Of a stretch of DNA of 64,000 nt, positions 1 through 10,317 are shown one piece after another. The first letter of the stretch is position 1. Each line of letters opens with the position of its first letter. Below the pieces are notes generated by a model. It searched no databases. It saw only the letters and a list, made by a program, of their open reading frames with translations, and was not told where the DNA came from. Position numbers and translations under genes: made by a program. This DNA comes from Acanthosepion esculentum (lineage: Eukaryota; Mollusca; Cephalopoda; Sepiida; Sepiidae): contig OZ038498.1 in the NCBI GenBank assembly GCA_964036315.1, forward strand, positions 8,333,136 through 8,397,135. Reading direction: 5' to 3'.

Positions 1-485
1 GCCCCCAGTGCAACTTCGTGAGTACACTGTGTGCCGCTCAGTCCAGTGTCCATTTTCCCAGCCTATCAGGTTCCCTAGTTGCAACGTCCCGGAGCGAATC
101 AAATCCCGTTTTAACCTAACTTGTTCTATTCACACAGAAACTGATTCCGTTTACACACAATACATGGCAACATTGGCTTTTATAGCGCCATGATCCCCTG
201 AAAGCTTCAATAAGAAAACAAACCAATATTCTTCTTCAATGCGCCGTGACCCTTCAGGACGTAAGCGGCCATGGCTCTCCAACCCTATAATAAAACAAGC
301 TACATTAACATTTTTTAACTGTAAAAAGGTATATATCATCAACAAAACACATAATTTCTAGATAAGAAAGCAGTGTGTAAATTACTTTGAAGTAGTGGTT
401 AGTATGTTAATATTGTGATAATTGATTTCAATCCTTACTGCGTGAGCCTATTTCTGGCCTTGATTTGAATAATATTTAGGTGTAG

Positions 486-487
<2 letters not shown>
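1..487. other. Non-coding, nothing recognised
   Basis: Moderately AT-rich single-copy-looking sequence. Short open frames occur on both strands but none resembles a known protein and none has splice or promoter context that I can support. Confidence 0.6.
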
Positions 488-659
<172 letters not shown>

Positions 660-1178
660 AAATTGACAAAGTCCTACAATAATGTTAAGACATTTTTATG
701 TTTATAGATTCTTTTTATAGATTCAGGCCGGTAAATGTTATTTAATACTGTTTATTATAAACAGAGCATTTACTTAAATATTTGTACCTATAAAAAGAAT
801 GTATAAACATAAAAAACGTCTTAAAATAATTGTCGAACTTTTACATTTCATAATGTGTGACGTCATTTGTTTACATTTGGATACGCTTTGAGCCGATATG
901 AATGTACGAGAGAGATTCATGGAAGATTGTAGTTTAAAAGCAGTAAAATTGACCTTGCTAACCGAACGTTCCTCTGTGGCTCAATCGGTTAAGTCACGTC
1001 AGGCAATATGACGGTTTCGTATAATATACAGGTTCGATTCCTGTCGGAGGACGAATATTTTCTATAGGAATTTCTCGTACATTCAGGCCGCTAAATGTTA
1101 TTAATACTGTTTATTATAAACAGAGCCTTTACTTAAATATGTGTATCTATAAAAAGAATGTATAAATATAAAAATGTC
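660..1178 (+). repeat. tRNA-headed foldback repeat, family F1
   Basis: The body unit, starting TTCAGGCCGG and containing the self-complementary block around AATACTGTTTATTATAAACAG, occurs at 721-845 and again in the same orientation at 1081-1178. Between the two lies a 220-bp segment starting near the TGACGTCA at 859 and containing a tRNA-like sequence. At 660-718 the end of the body is also present inverted, so the unit can fold back. The same parts recur at 54070-54620, 43556-43678 and, degraded, 58985-59060. I read it as a tRNA-derived short retroposon in dimeric form; this is inference, since no target-site duplication was established. Confidence 0.7.
970..1051 (+). pseudogene. tRNA-like sequence, class II shape, in repeat F1
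   Basis: A seven-pair acceptor stem (TCCTCTG at 970-976 with CGGAGGA at 1045-1051), a five-pair T stem around TTCGATT (1028-1044), a five-pair anticodon-type stem (CGTCA/TGACG) and a long variable region can be drawn. A-box (TGGCTCAATCGG) and B-box (GGTTCGATTCC) sequences for RNA polymerase III are present. The base before the presumed anticodon is G rather than the near-universal T, and the copy is embedded in a repeat that recurs at 54168-54248, so it is a tRNA-derived promoter, not a working tRNA gene. Ser/Leu ancestry would fit the long variable arm. Confidence 0.65.
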
Positions 1179-1182
1179 TATA

Positions 1183-1236
<54 letters not shown>

Positions 1237-1241
1237 TACAT
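1179..1241. repeat. (TA)n microsatellite
   Basis: Near-pure TA run directly following repeat F1. Confidence 0.95.
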
Positions 1242-1296
1242 GTATCAAGAGGACAGAATCCAGGTAGAAGTCCAGTACAGAGTAAGAATATAATAT

Positions 1297-1443
1297 AAAA
1301 GGCTCAAACAGTAATATTCCATGGTTATAATTTATTACATTGGAATCATAATCACGATCCAATTCATCAGACCTACAAATTCAGAAAGGTTTTTGAATTT
1401 GTAGGTCTTATAAATTATAACCATGGAATATTACTGTTTGAGC

Positions 1444-1502
<59 letters not shown>
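1297..1502. repeat. Foldback (MITE-like) repeat F2 plus (TA)n
   Basis: Two arms of about 65 bases, from AAAAGGCTCAAACAGTAATA at 1297 to its reverse complement ending near 1450, surround a short centre. A pure (TA)n run follows to 1502. Another full palindrome is at 53745-53926 and a single arm at 43197-43297. No coding sequence; probably a non-autonomous element. Confidence 0.85.
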
Positions 1503-1506
<4 letters not shown>

Positions 1507-2213
1507 TTAATTGGGACAGTAACACAGAGCCCTAATGTTTTGTTGAAAATCAAAAGAAGATGAAGAAATAGAAAAGATCAGTAAAACTTTTTCTAATGAG
1601 TAAAGATGTTATTAACTCAGTTCTCAGTCAGATAATATCTGATTTTTCTGAAACTAAACCTATTATGGTTAATAAATACCCAATTTATTTTCGTTTGTCT
1701 TGGCCGGGTTATTGATTACTGTGAAGGTCTGCAATAGAAAGACTATCTTTTCGCTACTCTTACTCGGGCAGATACGTTAGTTACGGGAGAGTGGTACGCA
1801 CAAATTATCAATTATGTTCTCTATCAGTGTCAGATTAAGATTTTTATTTAATTTTTCTTGAGTTCGAACAAGTATTTTCTTTTCTGGGCAGAGACTGTGT
1901 AAAACTGTCCAAATTTTGTTTTAATTCCGAGCACTTTCGGTTATACTTTTAGCCATTATGAAAGATGATTTTATTTTTGATTTTTACCTGGTTGCATGGA
2001 TTGTGTTTCTAGAGTTATAGTGGTTATGGCCGTGTTCTTAGTTAATATCATTGAGCGTTGGCTTTTTCTTTTTTATTATTAAAGCTGCCATAAGTTTGAA
2101 TCATTTTTCTGCATGTGGATGAGGTTATTATGTATGTATTTTCTATTAGTATGTTTCGGATGGAGTCTGGTAAGTTTCTGCGTGTATTTACATTTTTTTT
2201 TATATTTTTATAT
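1503..2213. other. Non-coding; holds an inverted copy of repeat F3
   Basis: No gene seen. Positions about 1845-1960 match, on the opposite strand and with many substitutions, the sequence at 3465-3590 (shared words include TTGGACAGTTTT and TTGTTCGAAC), marking a two-copy dispersed repeat. Confidence 0.55.
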
Positions 2214-2566
2214 ATTTGATATTTCTGATCTGCCCCGATCTTTCATCAGAAATAAATGTATTCAGAAGTTTGTTGATAAGTAGCGTCCGTCGCGAGACGC
2301 GGACGTCACGTGATGTGGAATGTAACTTTGAATATTTCTAACGTAAATCTAACGATAATTTATGTTTTAGATGTTGTTTAAAAAGGTTTTTTTAACTATA
2401 TCTGAAAATAATCATTTTTTTTAACTATTGAAATATTTATACAGATTTAAAATTCCCAAGTCTTTGTTTAACCCTAGTTTATATGTGTTTAATTTTAAAA
2501 ATCAACTTCTGAATACATTTATTTCGGATGAAAGATCGGAGAAGATCTGAAATATCAAATATATAT
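2214..2566. repeat. Foldback repeat F4 with hammerhead-like core
   Basis: Arms of about 58 bases at 2214-2275 and 2506-2566 are near-perfect reverse complements, separated by about 230 bases. On the minus strand the left arm reads CTGATGA (2243-2249), a GATC/GATC stem with a six-base loop (2227-2240), then GAAA (2222-2225). The right arm has the same layout with one change, CGGATGA. No open frame is present. Confidence 0.6.
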
Positions 2567-2670
2567 ATATATAAAAAATATAAATAAATACTTTTTTTTA
2601 ATTTGCAACTTTTCAGTTGTTTTCTCCAGATTATATACATATCAAGAAAGTATATGTGGCTTCTCATTAT

Positions 2671-2671
2671 G

Positions 2672-2770
<99 letters not shown>

Positions 2771-2814
2771 CATACATATATATATATATATATACATGTA
2801 TATATATATACATA

Positions 2815-2850
<36 letters not shown>

Positions 2851-2851
2851 C

Positions 2852-2915
<64 letters not shown>
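2671..2915. repeat. Compound (TA)n(TG)n(TA)n microsatellite
   Basis: TA run, then a TG run at about 2727-2763, then TA with periodic TACA steps. The long open frames of alternating Y and I here are artefacts. Confidence 0.97.
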
Positions 2916-2920
<5 letters not shown>

Positions 2921-3190
2921 AGGTAATAAGTCCGTTGGCATATAATCTAAGTGGATTCTTATAATATAAAATATTAAATCTGATCCTCAAAAAGAGCTAA
3001 ATATATTTCTTATAACAGAGCATATAAATTACATAACAAAAAAATCCAAGATTTCCTTATAAGTATAGACTATGTGAAGCAACGTCGGGTGCTTTAACCT
3101 TAATCGACTCAAATAGTGGACTGTATTCAGTATCAGATGTAGTTGAAAAATTGATACAAAGTCAACCCTTAACATACCAGACAACCCAAC
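2921..3190. repeat. Dispersed repeat F5, copy 1
   Basis: Matches 57463-57790 with substitutions and indels: shared CAGGTAATA, TCCGTTGG, ATATAATC and TTATAACAGAG in the same order. Both copies follow a (TA)n tract. Function unknown. Confidence 0.6.
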
Positions 3191-3191
3191 C

Positions 3192-3751
<560 letters not shown>

Positions 3752-3828
<77 letters not shown>
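3752..3828. repeat. (GT)n microsatellite
   Basis: Pure GT run of nearly forty units directly joined to the second 83-bp copy. Confidence 0.97.
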
Positions 3829-3830
<2 letters not shown>

Positions 3831-4308
3831 TTCTAAATGAGACGCAGAATAAAAAACATGAAAATAAGTGAAATAAAAAGACTGGGTAGAGAAGAAGAGT
3901 ATAAAGCAACATGGCGATAACAGAATAAAAGTAAGAAAATACAGAAAAGTAATGAAGAAGAAACGAAGGAAGCCGTGGAGAAAGTGACATCGATGATAAA
4001 ATCAAAAGGAAAACCGACAGAAATCGGGAACTCGTTGCTTTTAAAAGTGATCAAATCTTCCCTGCAGGGATTGGCAAAGTCTTCCTTTGAAGGTCGGACA
4101 TGCGCAAATTACTCGGGGCATTTCCTGACAACTGGATTTCTAAGTAGTCAGCACAAAAGGAGCTCCTGTTGTTCTTAATGAACTAAAACCCACTCTGACG
4201 CCGGGTTAGAGTGAACCAAACGGCAGCGCCAAGAACAGCCTGACTGAGAGAAAAAAAAAATAAGCGCGCGGACGCTTGTGCAGCAAGAAAAGACAAATAC
4301 ATGCTGCA
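3829..4308. other. Non-coding, nothing recognised
   Basis: Purine-rich first half, then mixed sequence. No gene or repeat recognised. Confidence 0.5.
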
Positions 4309-5260
4309 TATTTCCACGTATAAGACGACCTATAGATAAGACGAGGCACACAATCTAGGTAAATTTTCGTGATTTTATCGGATATCCGCAATATAAGACA
4401 ACCGAAGACGTAGGCTAGTCTAACCTACGCTACCAGTAACAGAAGATCTATTTTAATGATCATTCAAATATAAAATAATTCCGATTTTATTATAAATGCT
4501 GTTTAACTTACCTCTATCGTTATCAAATCAAAAGGAATAAAATGATATAAACTATTAACATGAATCTTTATGAAAATAGCAATACAGACTTTATTCTTAC
4601 GACTCGTAGGAATGTAAACAAAAGTTGCGTATAATCTACTGAGAAAAAAAGATTTTATGGCATTTTAAATGTTTTGTTACGTAACACCGCTAATGATACT
4701 GAACAAAGTATGTTATTGAAACTAAAGTTTGCCTGTTATACTAAATGTTGTTGGCATTTAAAATGACAATGATAACGATTTTTAATGAAATATATAGATT
4801 GCATGTTATCCTAAATGTTGTTATACAACACTACTATGACAAATAATGATTGGTGTGAACGAAGCCAGCTCTACAAATCAAGAACGAAAGATTAGTTTAC
4901 GTTACTTATTACTTCTGCGTGTTGCTTAGCAGAACGTTTGCAAATTGTTGCGTAATCGTCTCTTAAATATTGCATTTTAATGTGAAATTAAGTAAAAGTA
5001 GTTTTATTACTTTTATAATTGTGTTGCAACATTATAATGTGAATTGTTTCAACTAGAAATATTCACACCGGTAGTTTCTATCCCGAGACAGTTATTAGCC
5101 TACAGCAATCCGTGGCGCAAGCAAACTAGCCATCTTACCAGTGCCCATACGTCACAGGATTAAAGGTTTGCTATTTAAAACTGTTGTATTAGATCAAACC
5201 TGTTTTAGGGGGTAACTTTTAAGATTTAATGGTCGCCTTATACGCGAAAATATTCTTCAA
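4309..5260. mobile_element. Candidate non-autonomous DNA transposon with inverted ends
   Basis: The left end (about 4309-4335) reads ATATTTCCACGTATAAGACG; the reverse complement of 5232-5258 reads ATATTTTCGCGTATAAGGCG. Such CGTATAAG ends resemble those of pogo/Tigger-type elements, from memory. The interior is AT-rich with no long open frame. The boundary and any TA target duplication are not proven. Confidence 0.4.
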
Positions 5261-5289
5261 AGCTAGCTTGCTTAAAAGTCTCTTTGCTT

Positions 5290-5499
5290 TTAATTTTTTT
5301 TTAAATCTCTCTTGTTAACTGCACGTGGGAAACCATCCTTGTGCTTCTTGCATTCAGCTTTACCGTCATTTACATATTGCGTCACTGCGCGATGATCTGG
5401 TTTAATTATATTTGCTATTTCTAGTGTGCTTTTATCATTTGAGAAGAATTTTGATATTTTGGCTTTTTCATCAGCAGTAGGCATCTTCCCACGAGCCAT
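5290..5499 (-). pseudogene. Tc1-like transposase, N-terminal fragment
   Basis: About 69 residues starting MARGKMPTADEKAKI, followed by a helix-turn-helix-like segment (LEIANIIKPDHRAVTQYV) and a basic stretch; this layout is typical of the DNA-binding start of Tc1-family transposases. I start at the ATG at 5499 because the family begins MARGK or MGRGK; an upstream in-frame ATG exists. The catalytic DDE domain is absent. Upstream, the sequence near 5524-5545 (ACACTTTTGATTCACT) resembles the Tc1-type end at 6090-6112, and a LINE fragment sits between them. Not functional. Confidence 0.55.
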
Positions 5500-5674
5500 T
5501 ATTTTAAAATTCATGATTTCTGTAAACACTTTTGATTCACTTGAAATATATGGAAATCCTTAAATAAATAATAATATAGAGATTTTCGTTAATTAAAACC
5601 TTTATGTCATGTTGGGCATGTTATTTTAAATTAAATATATTTATTCTAATGTTTACGCAATCCATTACAATTTT

Positions 5675-6087
5675 TTTAAGCGTTTCACCTCAAGCAAGGC
5701 AGGAAGCCACTAACATGCAAGGGGTTACAGAGAATTGGAGCTAGAGCAAATAGGAGTGATAGAGGAAATGATGAAGAGAAGGATAGGGGATAGATCAGGA
5801 CATCTCGAGACGTCGATTGACATTACATTTGAATAGTTGGATATTATAGCTATCAGGGAATCAGGAAAAGGGAAGGGAGTTCCACAGGCGAGAAGTGCGA
5901 GACATGAGGCTATTGGAGTAGAAGAGACGGCTACATTTAATACTTTCGACAGTGAAAGGGTGAGAGCGAGATGATGGCGTAGCAGAACGCTTAAATTCAT
6001 GAAGTCTGGGATCCAGCGAAAGCAGCTCCTCGGAGCAGTTACCATGAAAGTATTTGTTTAAATTTGTATATTCTAGAAATGTGATAG
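5675..6087 (-). mobile_element. Jockey-type LINE 3' end, truncated
   Basis: Minus-strand translation gives the C-terminal end of a non-LTR retrotransposon ORF2 (LVPRLHEFKRxT-like, then LFYSNSLMSRTSRLWNSLP), with a frameshift after LPFS and a 3' end reading CTTGCTTGAGGTGAAACGCT plus a short A run. The same tail recurs at 7290, 26600 and 38950. 5'-truncated and dead. Confidence 0.8.
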
Positions 6088-6113
6088 GTGAAAACACTTT
6101 TGAGTCGCACTGT
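6088..6113. repeat. Tc1-type terminal repeat remnant
   Basis: The reverse complement reads ACAGTGCGACTCAAAAGTGT, the style of a Tc1 element end. It lies just outside the LINE fragment and is partly mirrored at 5524-5545. Confidence 0.4.
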
Positions 6114-6388
6114 AAATGAGGATGTCTCTTAAAGACTTATCTTAAAGACTTATCTTAAAGAGTTATCTTAAAGACTTATCTTAAAGACTTATCTTAAAGA
6201 CTCACCTAAAAGACTTGTCTTAAATACTTATCTTAAACACTTATCTTAAACACTTATCTTAAAGGCTTATCTTAAAGACTTATCTTAAGACTCACCTTAA
6301 AGACTTATCTTAAACACTTATCTTAAGACTTACCTTAAAGACTTATCTTAAACACTTATCTTAAAGGCTTATCTTAAAGACTAATCTT
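6114..6388 (+). repeat. 13-bp minisatellite
   Basis: About twenty tandem copies of a unit close to AAAGACTTATCTT, with variants (CACTTATCTTAAA, GGCTTATCTTAAA) and a few shortened units. Confidence 0.92.
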
Positions 6389-6439
6389 CGAACGGATTTT
6401 TGTTCCTAATTCTTTATTAATGACCTTCCTTATATCATA

Positions 6440-6905
6440 AGTTCTCGAGTCGTTATCCCGATGACACAATTTTTACTCCTCTCAAACTTGCAGCTGATCT
6501 CGAAAAGTACTTTTATTAAATGGGTAAAGAAATGACTTATTAATTTTAACTTCTTCAAGACTAAACTGTTCTTTTGAATCATCTTAGATAGAATTTTGCC
6601 TTCCATTGCCATGGCTAAGGAAAGTAACCCATTTCGCCTTCTTATTTTAACGTTTTCCGCTCATTTGAATTGGAATAATTCTATCAAATCTATTGCTAAG
6701 CCTGTTCCTAAGAGTATTAGTTCTAGACAATTATTATCAATTGAATCTCGCTGCCACTTTTATAAGTCATTCGTTTGTGCATTGGATAATGCTGTCACAT
6801 CTGGTCAGTTGTTTTTTGTTTTGTAGCTATAAATTCTGGACAAAAGAAGAATCTGCAATATTATTGGCCCTAATATGGCATGTTGGCTTCAATGACTTTA
6901 CCATT
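6440..6905 (+). mobile_element. Jockey-type LINE reverse transcriptase, decayed
   Basis: Plus-strand translation, across several stops and frameshifts, follows the end of a non-LTR reverse transcriptase: DLEK near 6492, a degraded WGKE-INFN-KTKL segment, FRLLILTFSAHLNWN at about 6627-6671, and LDKRRICNIIGPN near 6836-6875. It corresponds to the same region as 25713-26200. No complete frame remains. Confidence 0.75.
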
Positions 6906-6939
6906 TACAATTTACCTGAGTCTTATTTTGTTTTTAAAC

Positions 6940-7142
6940 TATTCACTCCAAGCAAGGCGGGAGTGCCACTAGCACGCAAGGGGTTACAGAGAATGAGAGC
7001 AAGAGTAAAGAGGGGTGTTTGAGGAAAGGATATAGAGAAGGACGGGGGTCAGGATCAAGGCATCAGAAGATGTCGATTGTCATTACATTTGAATATTTGA
7101 AGATTATAGCTATCAGGGAAGCAAGTAGGAGGAACGGAGTTA
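6940..7142 (-). mobile_element. LINE 3' end fragment
   Basis: Over 80% similar by eye to 7290-7490 (shared CAAGGGGTTACAGAGA, AAGGACGGGGGTCAGGATCA). It is the 3' tail of the same Jockey-type family, cut at 7142 by a hairpin insertion. Confidence 0.8.
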
Positions 7143-7146
7143 CCAT

Positions 7147-7220
7147 CTCTGTCCCATAATGATTGTTCCATTTACGTACAAATTTCATAGACTAAATGGA
7201 ACAATCATTATGGGACAGAG
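7147..7220. repeat. Perfect 28-bp inverted repeat
   Basis: Arms 7147-7174 and 7193-7220 are exact reverse complements with an 18-base spacer. It begins where the upstream LINE fragment stops matching its relatives. Confidence 0.95.
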
Positions 7221-7289
7221 GTAGAATAATATAGGAGAATGGCTAGTTTAATAATCAGATTAAATTGAAAGGGGAAACATTTTTGTTAA

Positions 7290-7850
7290 ACATTTCACCC
7301 CAAGCAAGGCTGGACTGCCACTAGCACCCAAGGGGTTACAGAGAGTGAGAGCAAGAGTAAAAAGGGGTGTTTGAGGAAAGGATAAAGAGAAGGACGGGGG
7401 TCAGGATCAAGGCATCAGAAGATGTCGATTGATATTACATTTGAATAGCTGGAGATTATACTATCAGGGAAGCAAGTAAGAGGAAGGTAGTTCCACAGAC
7501 GGGAAGTGCCAGGCATGAAGCTATTGGAGTAGAAGAGACGGCTATATTTAACCGTTTCAACAGTGAAATGGTGGGACTGAGACGCCGACTTAGTGGCACG
7601 TTTAAATTCATGCAGTGTGGGAACTAGCAAAAATAGCTCGTCGCAGCAGTTACCGTGAAAGTATTTGTAGAAAAGACAGAGGAAGGCGACGGTACGTCTG
7701 TGAGAGAGCGACTGTAAACGAGATGCCAGATCAGGGCCAACCACATTGCATATTCGTCTCTGGATATTGTCGAAGACGAGCAGCAGGGGCATCAGGCCAT
7801 ATATGGCAGCAGTATTCCATGCAAGAGCGAATGGTTGATTTATAGATTTG
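7290..7850 (-). mobile_element. Jockey-type LINE 3' half
   Basis: The minus strand encodes DNIQRRICNVVGPDLASRL, then a YKYFHGNC segment, LHEFKRATKSASQSH and SRLFYSNSFMPGTSRLWN, the conserved C-terminal end of this LINE family, largely in one frame at 7415-7792. The 3' tail (GGGGTGAAATG and A-rich end) is at about 7290. The amino-terminal reverse transcriptase core is missing (5' truncation). Confidence 0.88.
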
Positions 7851-7904
7851 AAGGATGGACTTATTCTACAAATATTTTCATTGTTGTCATGATCTTTCCT
7901 CGTA

Positions 7905-8237
7905 GCTATGATGACTTCATGAATTTAAGCGTAGATTGGTAACTAGGTCTCATCATTTTGACGACGAAATTGTTAAATGTAACCGTAAATCCTTTCTTAA
8001 TAGTTTCTTTTCTTGCACTTCCAACGTCATGTTCTCCTGTCAACTATAATCTGCACAAATTTAAATGCAACATAAATTGCCATTTTTTCTATCCTTGTCT
8101 CCTGTTCTTTTTATTGTCTTTTCTCCTCTGTAACGTTTTTCTTCTTCTAGCTTGTCTTGTCTTTCATCCTCAGTAACCCCCTAGCGTCTTTGCGATTTTA
8201 TCACCTTCATTGGGGTGAAATGATTTTAAAAAAAATT
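7905..8237 (+). mobile_element. Jockey-type LINE 3' end, opposite orientation
   Basis: Plus-strand words match the family (HxFMNLS, KLLNVTVNPF, YNLHKFKCNIN), ending with CATTGGGGTGAAATGATT and an A run at 8222-8237. It faces away from the minus-strand copy at 7290-7850, so two copies are joined 5' to 5'. Confidence 0.75.
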
Positions 8238-8282
8238 AATGTCAATGTCATGAGAGTCATACCTGGTGTGTATTATTATTAT

Positions 8283-8879
8283 TATTTTTATTTTCTTTGA
8301 TATCTGGCGTTTACACATTTCTTTCCGGGTCCCGCCCAGGGACCTAAGGTTAGAAATGGTATCATGACACTTTCCACTGCAAAAAAAATAAAATAAAATA
8401 AAATAAAATAAAAAATAATTACATAGATAAAGCCCATCGTAAATTGTGGGCTGTACTTGTCAGAACAATTTTTTGTATCTCTTTGAGGCATGGACTTCCA
8501 GGGATCCCTTCAATCAGCCTACTGGAATCTTTTCCAACCAGTCCAAGGCTCCAACTACAACAGGGATTGTTGATATTCCCATGTGCCACAATTTTGAGAT
8601 TTCTATTTCAAGGTCCTTGTATTTTGACAGTTCTTCGAATATCTTCAAAGATACATTGCAGTCTGCAGGGACTGCCATATCAATAAGGAGGCACTTATTT
8701 TGTTTGTGGTCTTTAATAACAATGTCTGGAGGGTTGGCTTTGATTGTTCTGTCAATGTGTATTGTGTAGTCCCATAGAATTGTAACAGGTCCTATCTCCG
8801 TAACCCGGTCAGGGTGGTGTTCGTACCAGTTTCTTTCGGTTTCCTTCCCATAGGAGTTGCACATTTTCCAGTGCAGATA
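8283..8879 (-). mobile_element. LINE C-terminal fragment with endonuclease-like region, copy 1
   Basis: The minus strand translates as LHWKMCNSYGKETERNWYEH, then a region with PPDIVIK and CLLIDMAVPAD, then SKYKDLEIEISKLWHMG and IPVVVGALDW. The PD...D motif spacing fits a PD-(D/E)xK restriction-like endonuclease domain, as carried by R2-clade LINEs; clade placement is inference. The same protein is at 52385-53115, where a Cx2Cx8Hx4C zinc motif precedes it. The 3' UTR leads into an (ATT)n tail at 8275. Its truncated 5' end abuts the tail of copy 2. Confidence 0.75.

Positions 8880-8931
<52 letters not shown>
8880..8931. repeat. (TTA)n, tail of a LINE copy
   Basis: Pure TTA repeats at the 3' end of the minus-strand LINE copy at 8932-9370; equivalent tails are at 8270-8286 and 54690-54727. 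Confidence 0.9.
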
Positions 8932-9370
8932 TCCTTTGATTTCTGGCGTGTACACATTTCTTTCCGTGTGCCGCCCATTGACCTAAGTTTAAAAATGGCA
9001 TCATGACGTTTTCCACTGAGCAATTAAAAAACAAAAACATATTTAACATAGCTAAAGCCCTTCGTAAGGTGAGGATTGTACTCGTAAGAACAATCTTTTG
9101 TGTTTCTTTAAGGCATGGTCTACCAGGAATCCCTTCAGTGAGTCTACTTGAATCCTTTCCAATCAGTCCGAGGGTTCCAACTACAATTGTTGATGTTCTC
9201 ATGTGTCACATTTTTTAGATTTCCACTTCAAGGTCCTTGTATTTTGATAGCTTTTTGAAGATCTTCAAAGATACGTTGCAGTCTGCAGGGACTGCAATAT
9301 TAATAAGGAGACTTTTTTGTTTGTTTGCGGTCTCTAATAACAACGTCTGAGCTATTAGCTTTCATTGTTC
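8932..9370 (-). mobile_element. LINE C-terminal fragment, copy 2
   Basis: Same 3' UTR words as copy 1 (TTTGATTTCTGGCGT, CACATTTCTTTCCG, GCATCATGAC) and same protein end (VVGTLGLIGKD, IPGRPCLKETQKIVL, LRRALAMLN). About 440 bp, 5'-truncated, several frameshifts. Head to tail with copy 1. Confidence 0.75.
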
Positions 9371-9421
9371 TGATTGTTATTACTATTATAATTATTATCA
9401 TTATTATTATCATTATTATTA

Positions 9422-9460
<39 letters not shown>
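9371..9460. repeat. (ATT)n with ATC variants
   Basis: Imperfect trinucleotide run; possibly the tail of a further lost LINE copy. Confidence 0.9.
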
Positions 9461-9461
<1 letters not shown>

Positions 9462-10010
9462 TAGCTTTTTCTTTTATGCGTTTTTATAATTTTCTTTTGT
9501 TTAATTGAACCCAAATCATCCCCGGTTTTCATGCACCACCCCTGCGATTACCATGAAACTGTTTTATGGTGGGGTAGTACCCTCCTTAATATATGCGCAA
9601 TACAAAGGAGACGGGCGTCTGGATTTCTTGTACCCTCATTCTGTCAACCATTAACACAAGCGTTTTCGATAGGTTACACGCTGTTTTCATTTGTCTCTTT
9701 TGCATTCAATATGTCCTGTGAATGTTAAATTCCCCAAGCCCTCTTTCCTCGTTATGTGCTCTATAAATTTCACTAATTCATTTCTGATTCTAAGTATAAG
9801 TGTCCTAAAAGTTCCTTGTTATTTCCACGTTCAGTCCATGGGTTTCTCAGCATCATTTTGCAGAACCACATAATTGTTTACTCAAGTCACTTCTTCATCT
9901 GTGAGGAGATTGTTCAGCACCCACGTCTATATAGGAAGAATGATACTATGTAATAGTTCAGTACTCTTTTCTTTGATTCTAACGAAATTTTCCTGTTTCT
10001 TAATACTTTG
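9461..10010. other. Non-coding, nothing recognised
   Basis: Mixed-composition sequence with no recognisable coding, RNA or repeat features. Confidence 0.5.
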
Positions 10011-10200
10011 CTAAACTTTTAGAAGGCATCTTTCGCCATTCCAATGATTTCGGCTTTCTGTGTCACATTTTTCACACCCTGTTAAAAGACTTCCTAAATA
10101 TTTAAACTTTTGTACTTTGTTTATTTTGGTACTCAGTCCTAATTGATATATCAAGAGAAATATGTTATCGATTACACCAATTCGAAGTACCCATAAAACC
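10011..10200 (-). pseudogene. RTE-like LINE reverse transcriptase fragment
   Basis: The minus strand encodes KINKVQKFKYLGSLLT, a cysteine-aspartate step (CDTE) and HWNGERCLLK. The FKYLGS motif is characteristic of the reverse transcriptase thumb region in RTE-type and related LINEs; a second example is at 50620-50700. Only about 60 residues remain. Confidence 0.65.
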
Positions 10201-10317
10201 GTTATTAAAAAACTGAAATTCATATGACGTATGTATAGTATACGCATATATTTGAACTTTTCAAAATATTTGACATTTCGTCGATAGAAAGACAATCAAA
10301 TTGTTATCCTTCAGCAG

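Noticed and set aside
970..1051. Functional tRNA gene
   Set aside because: Abnormal base before the anticodon, imperfect D stem and membership of a dispersed repeat.
1297..1452. F2 as a hammerhead carrier
   Set aside because: F2 has CTGATGA followed by a strong hairpin, but all three copies have GTAATAA where GAAA is required, so an essential core base is missing.
8520..8935. Run of isoleucines inside a 169-codon frame
   Set aside because: The frame reads through the (TTA)n tail of one LINE copy into another; not a real protein.
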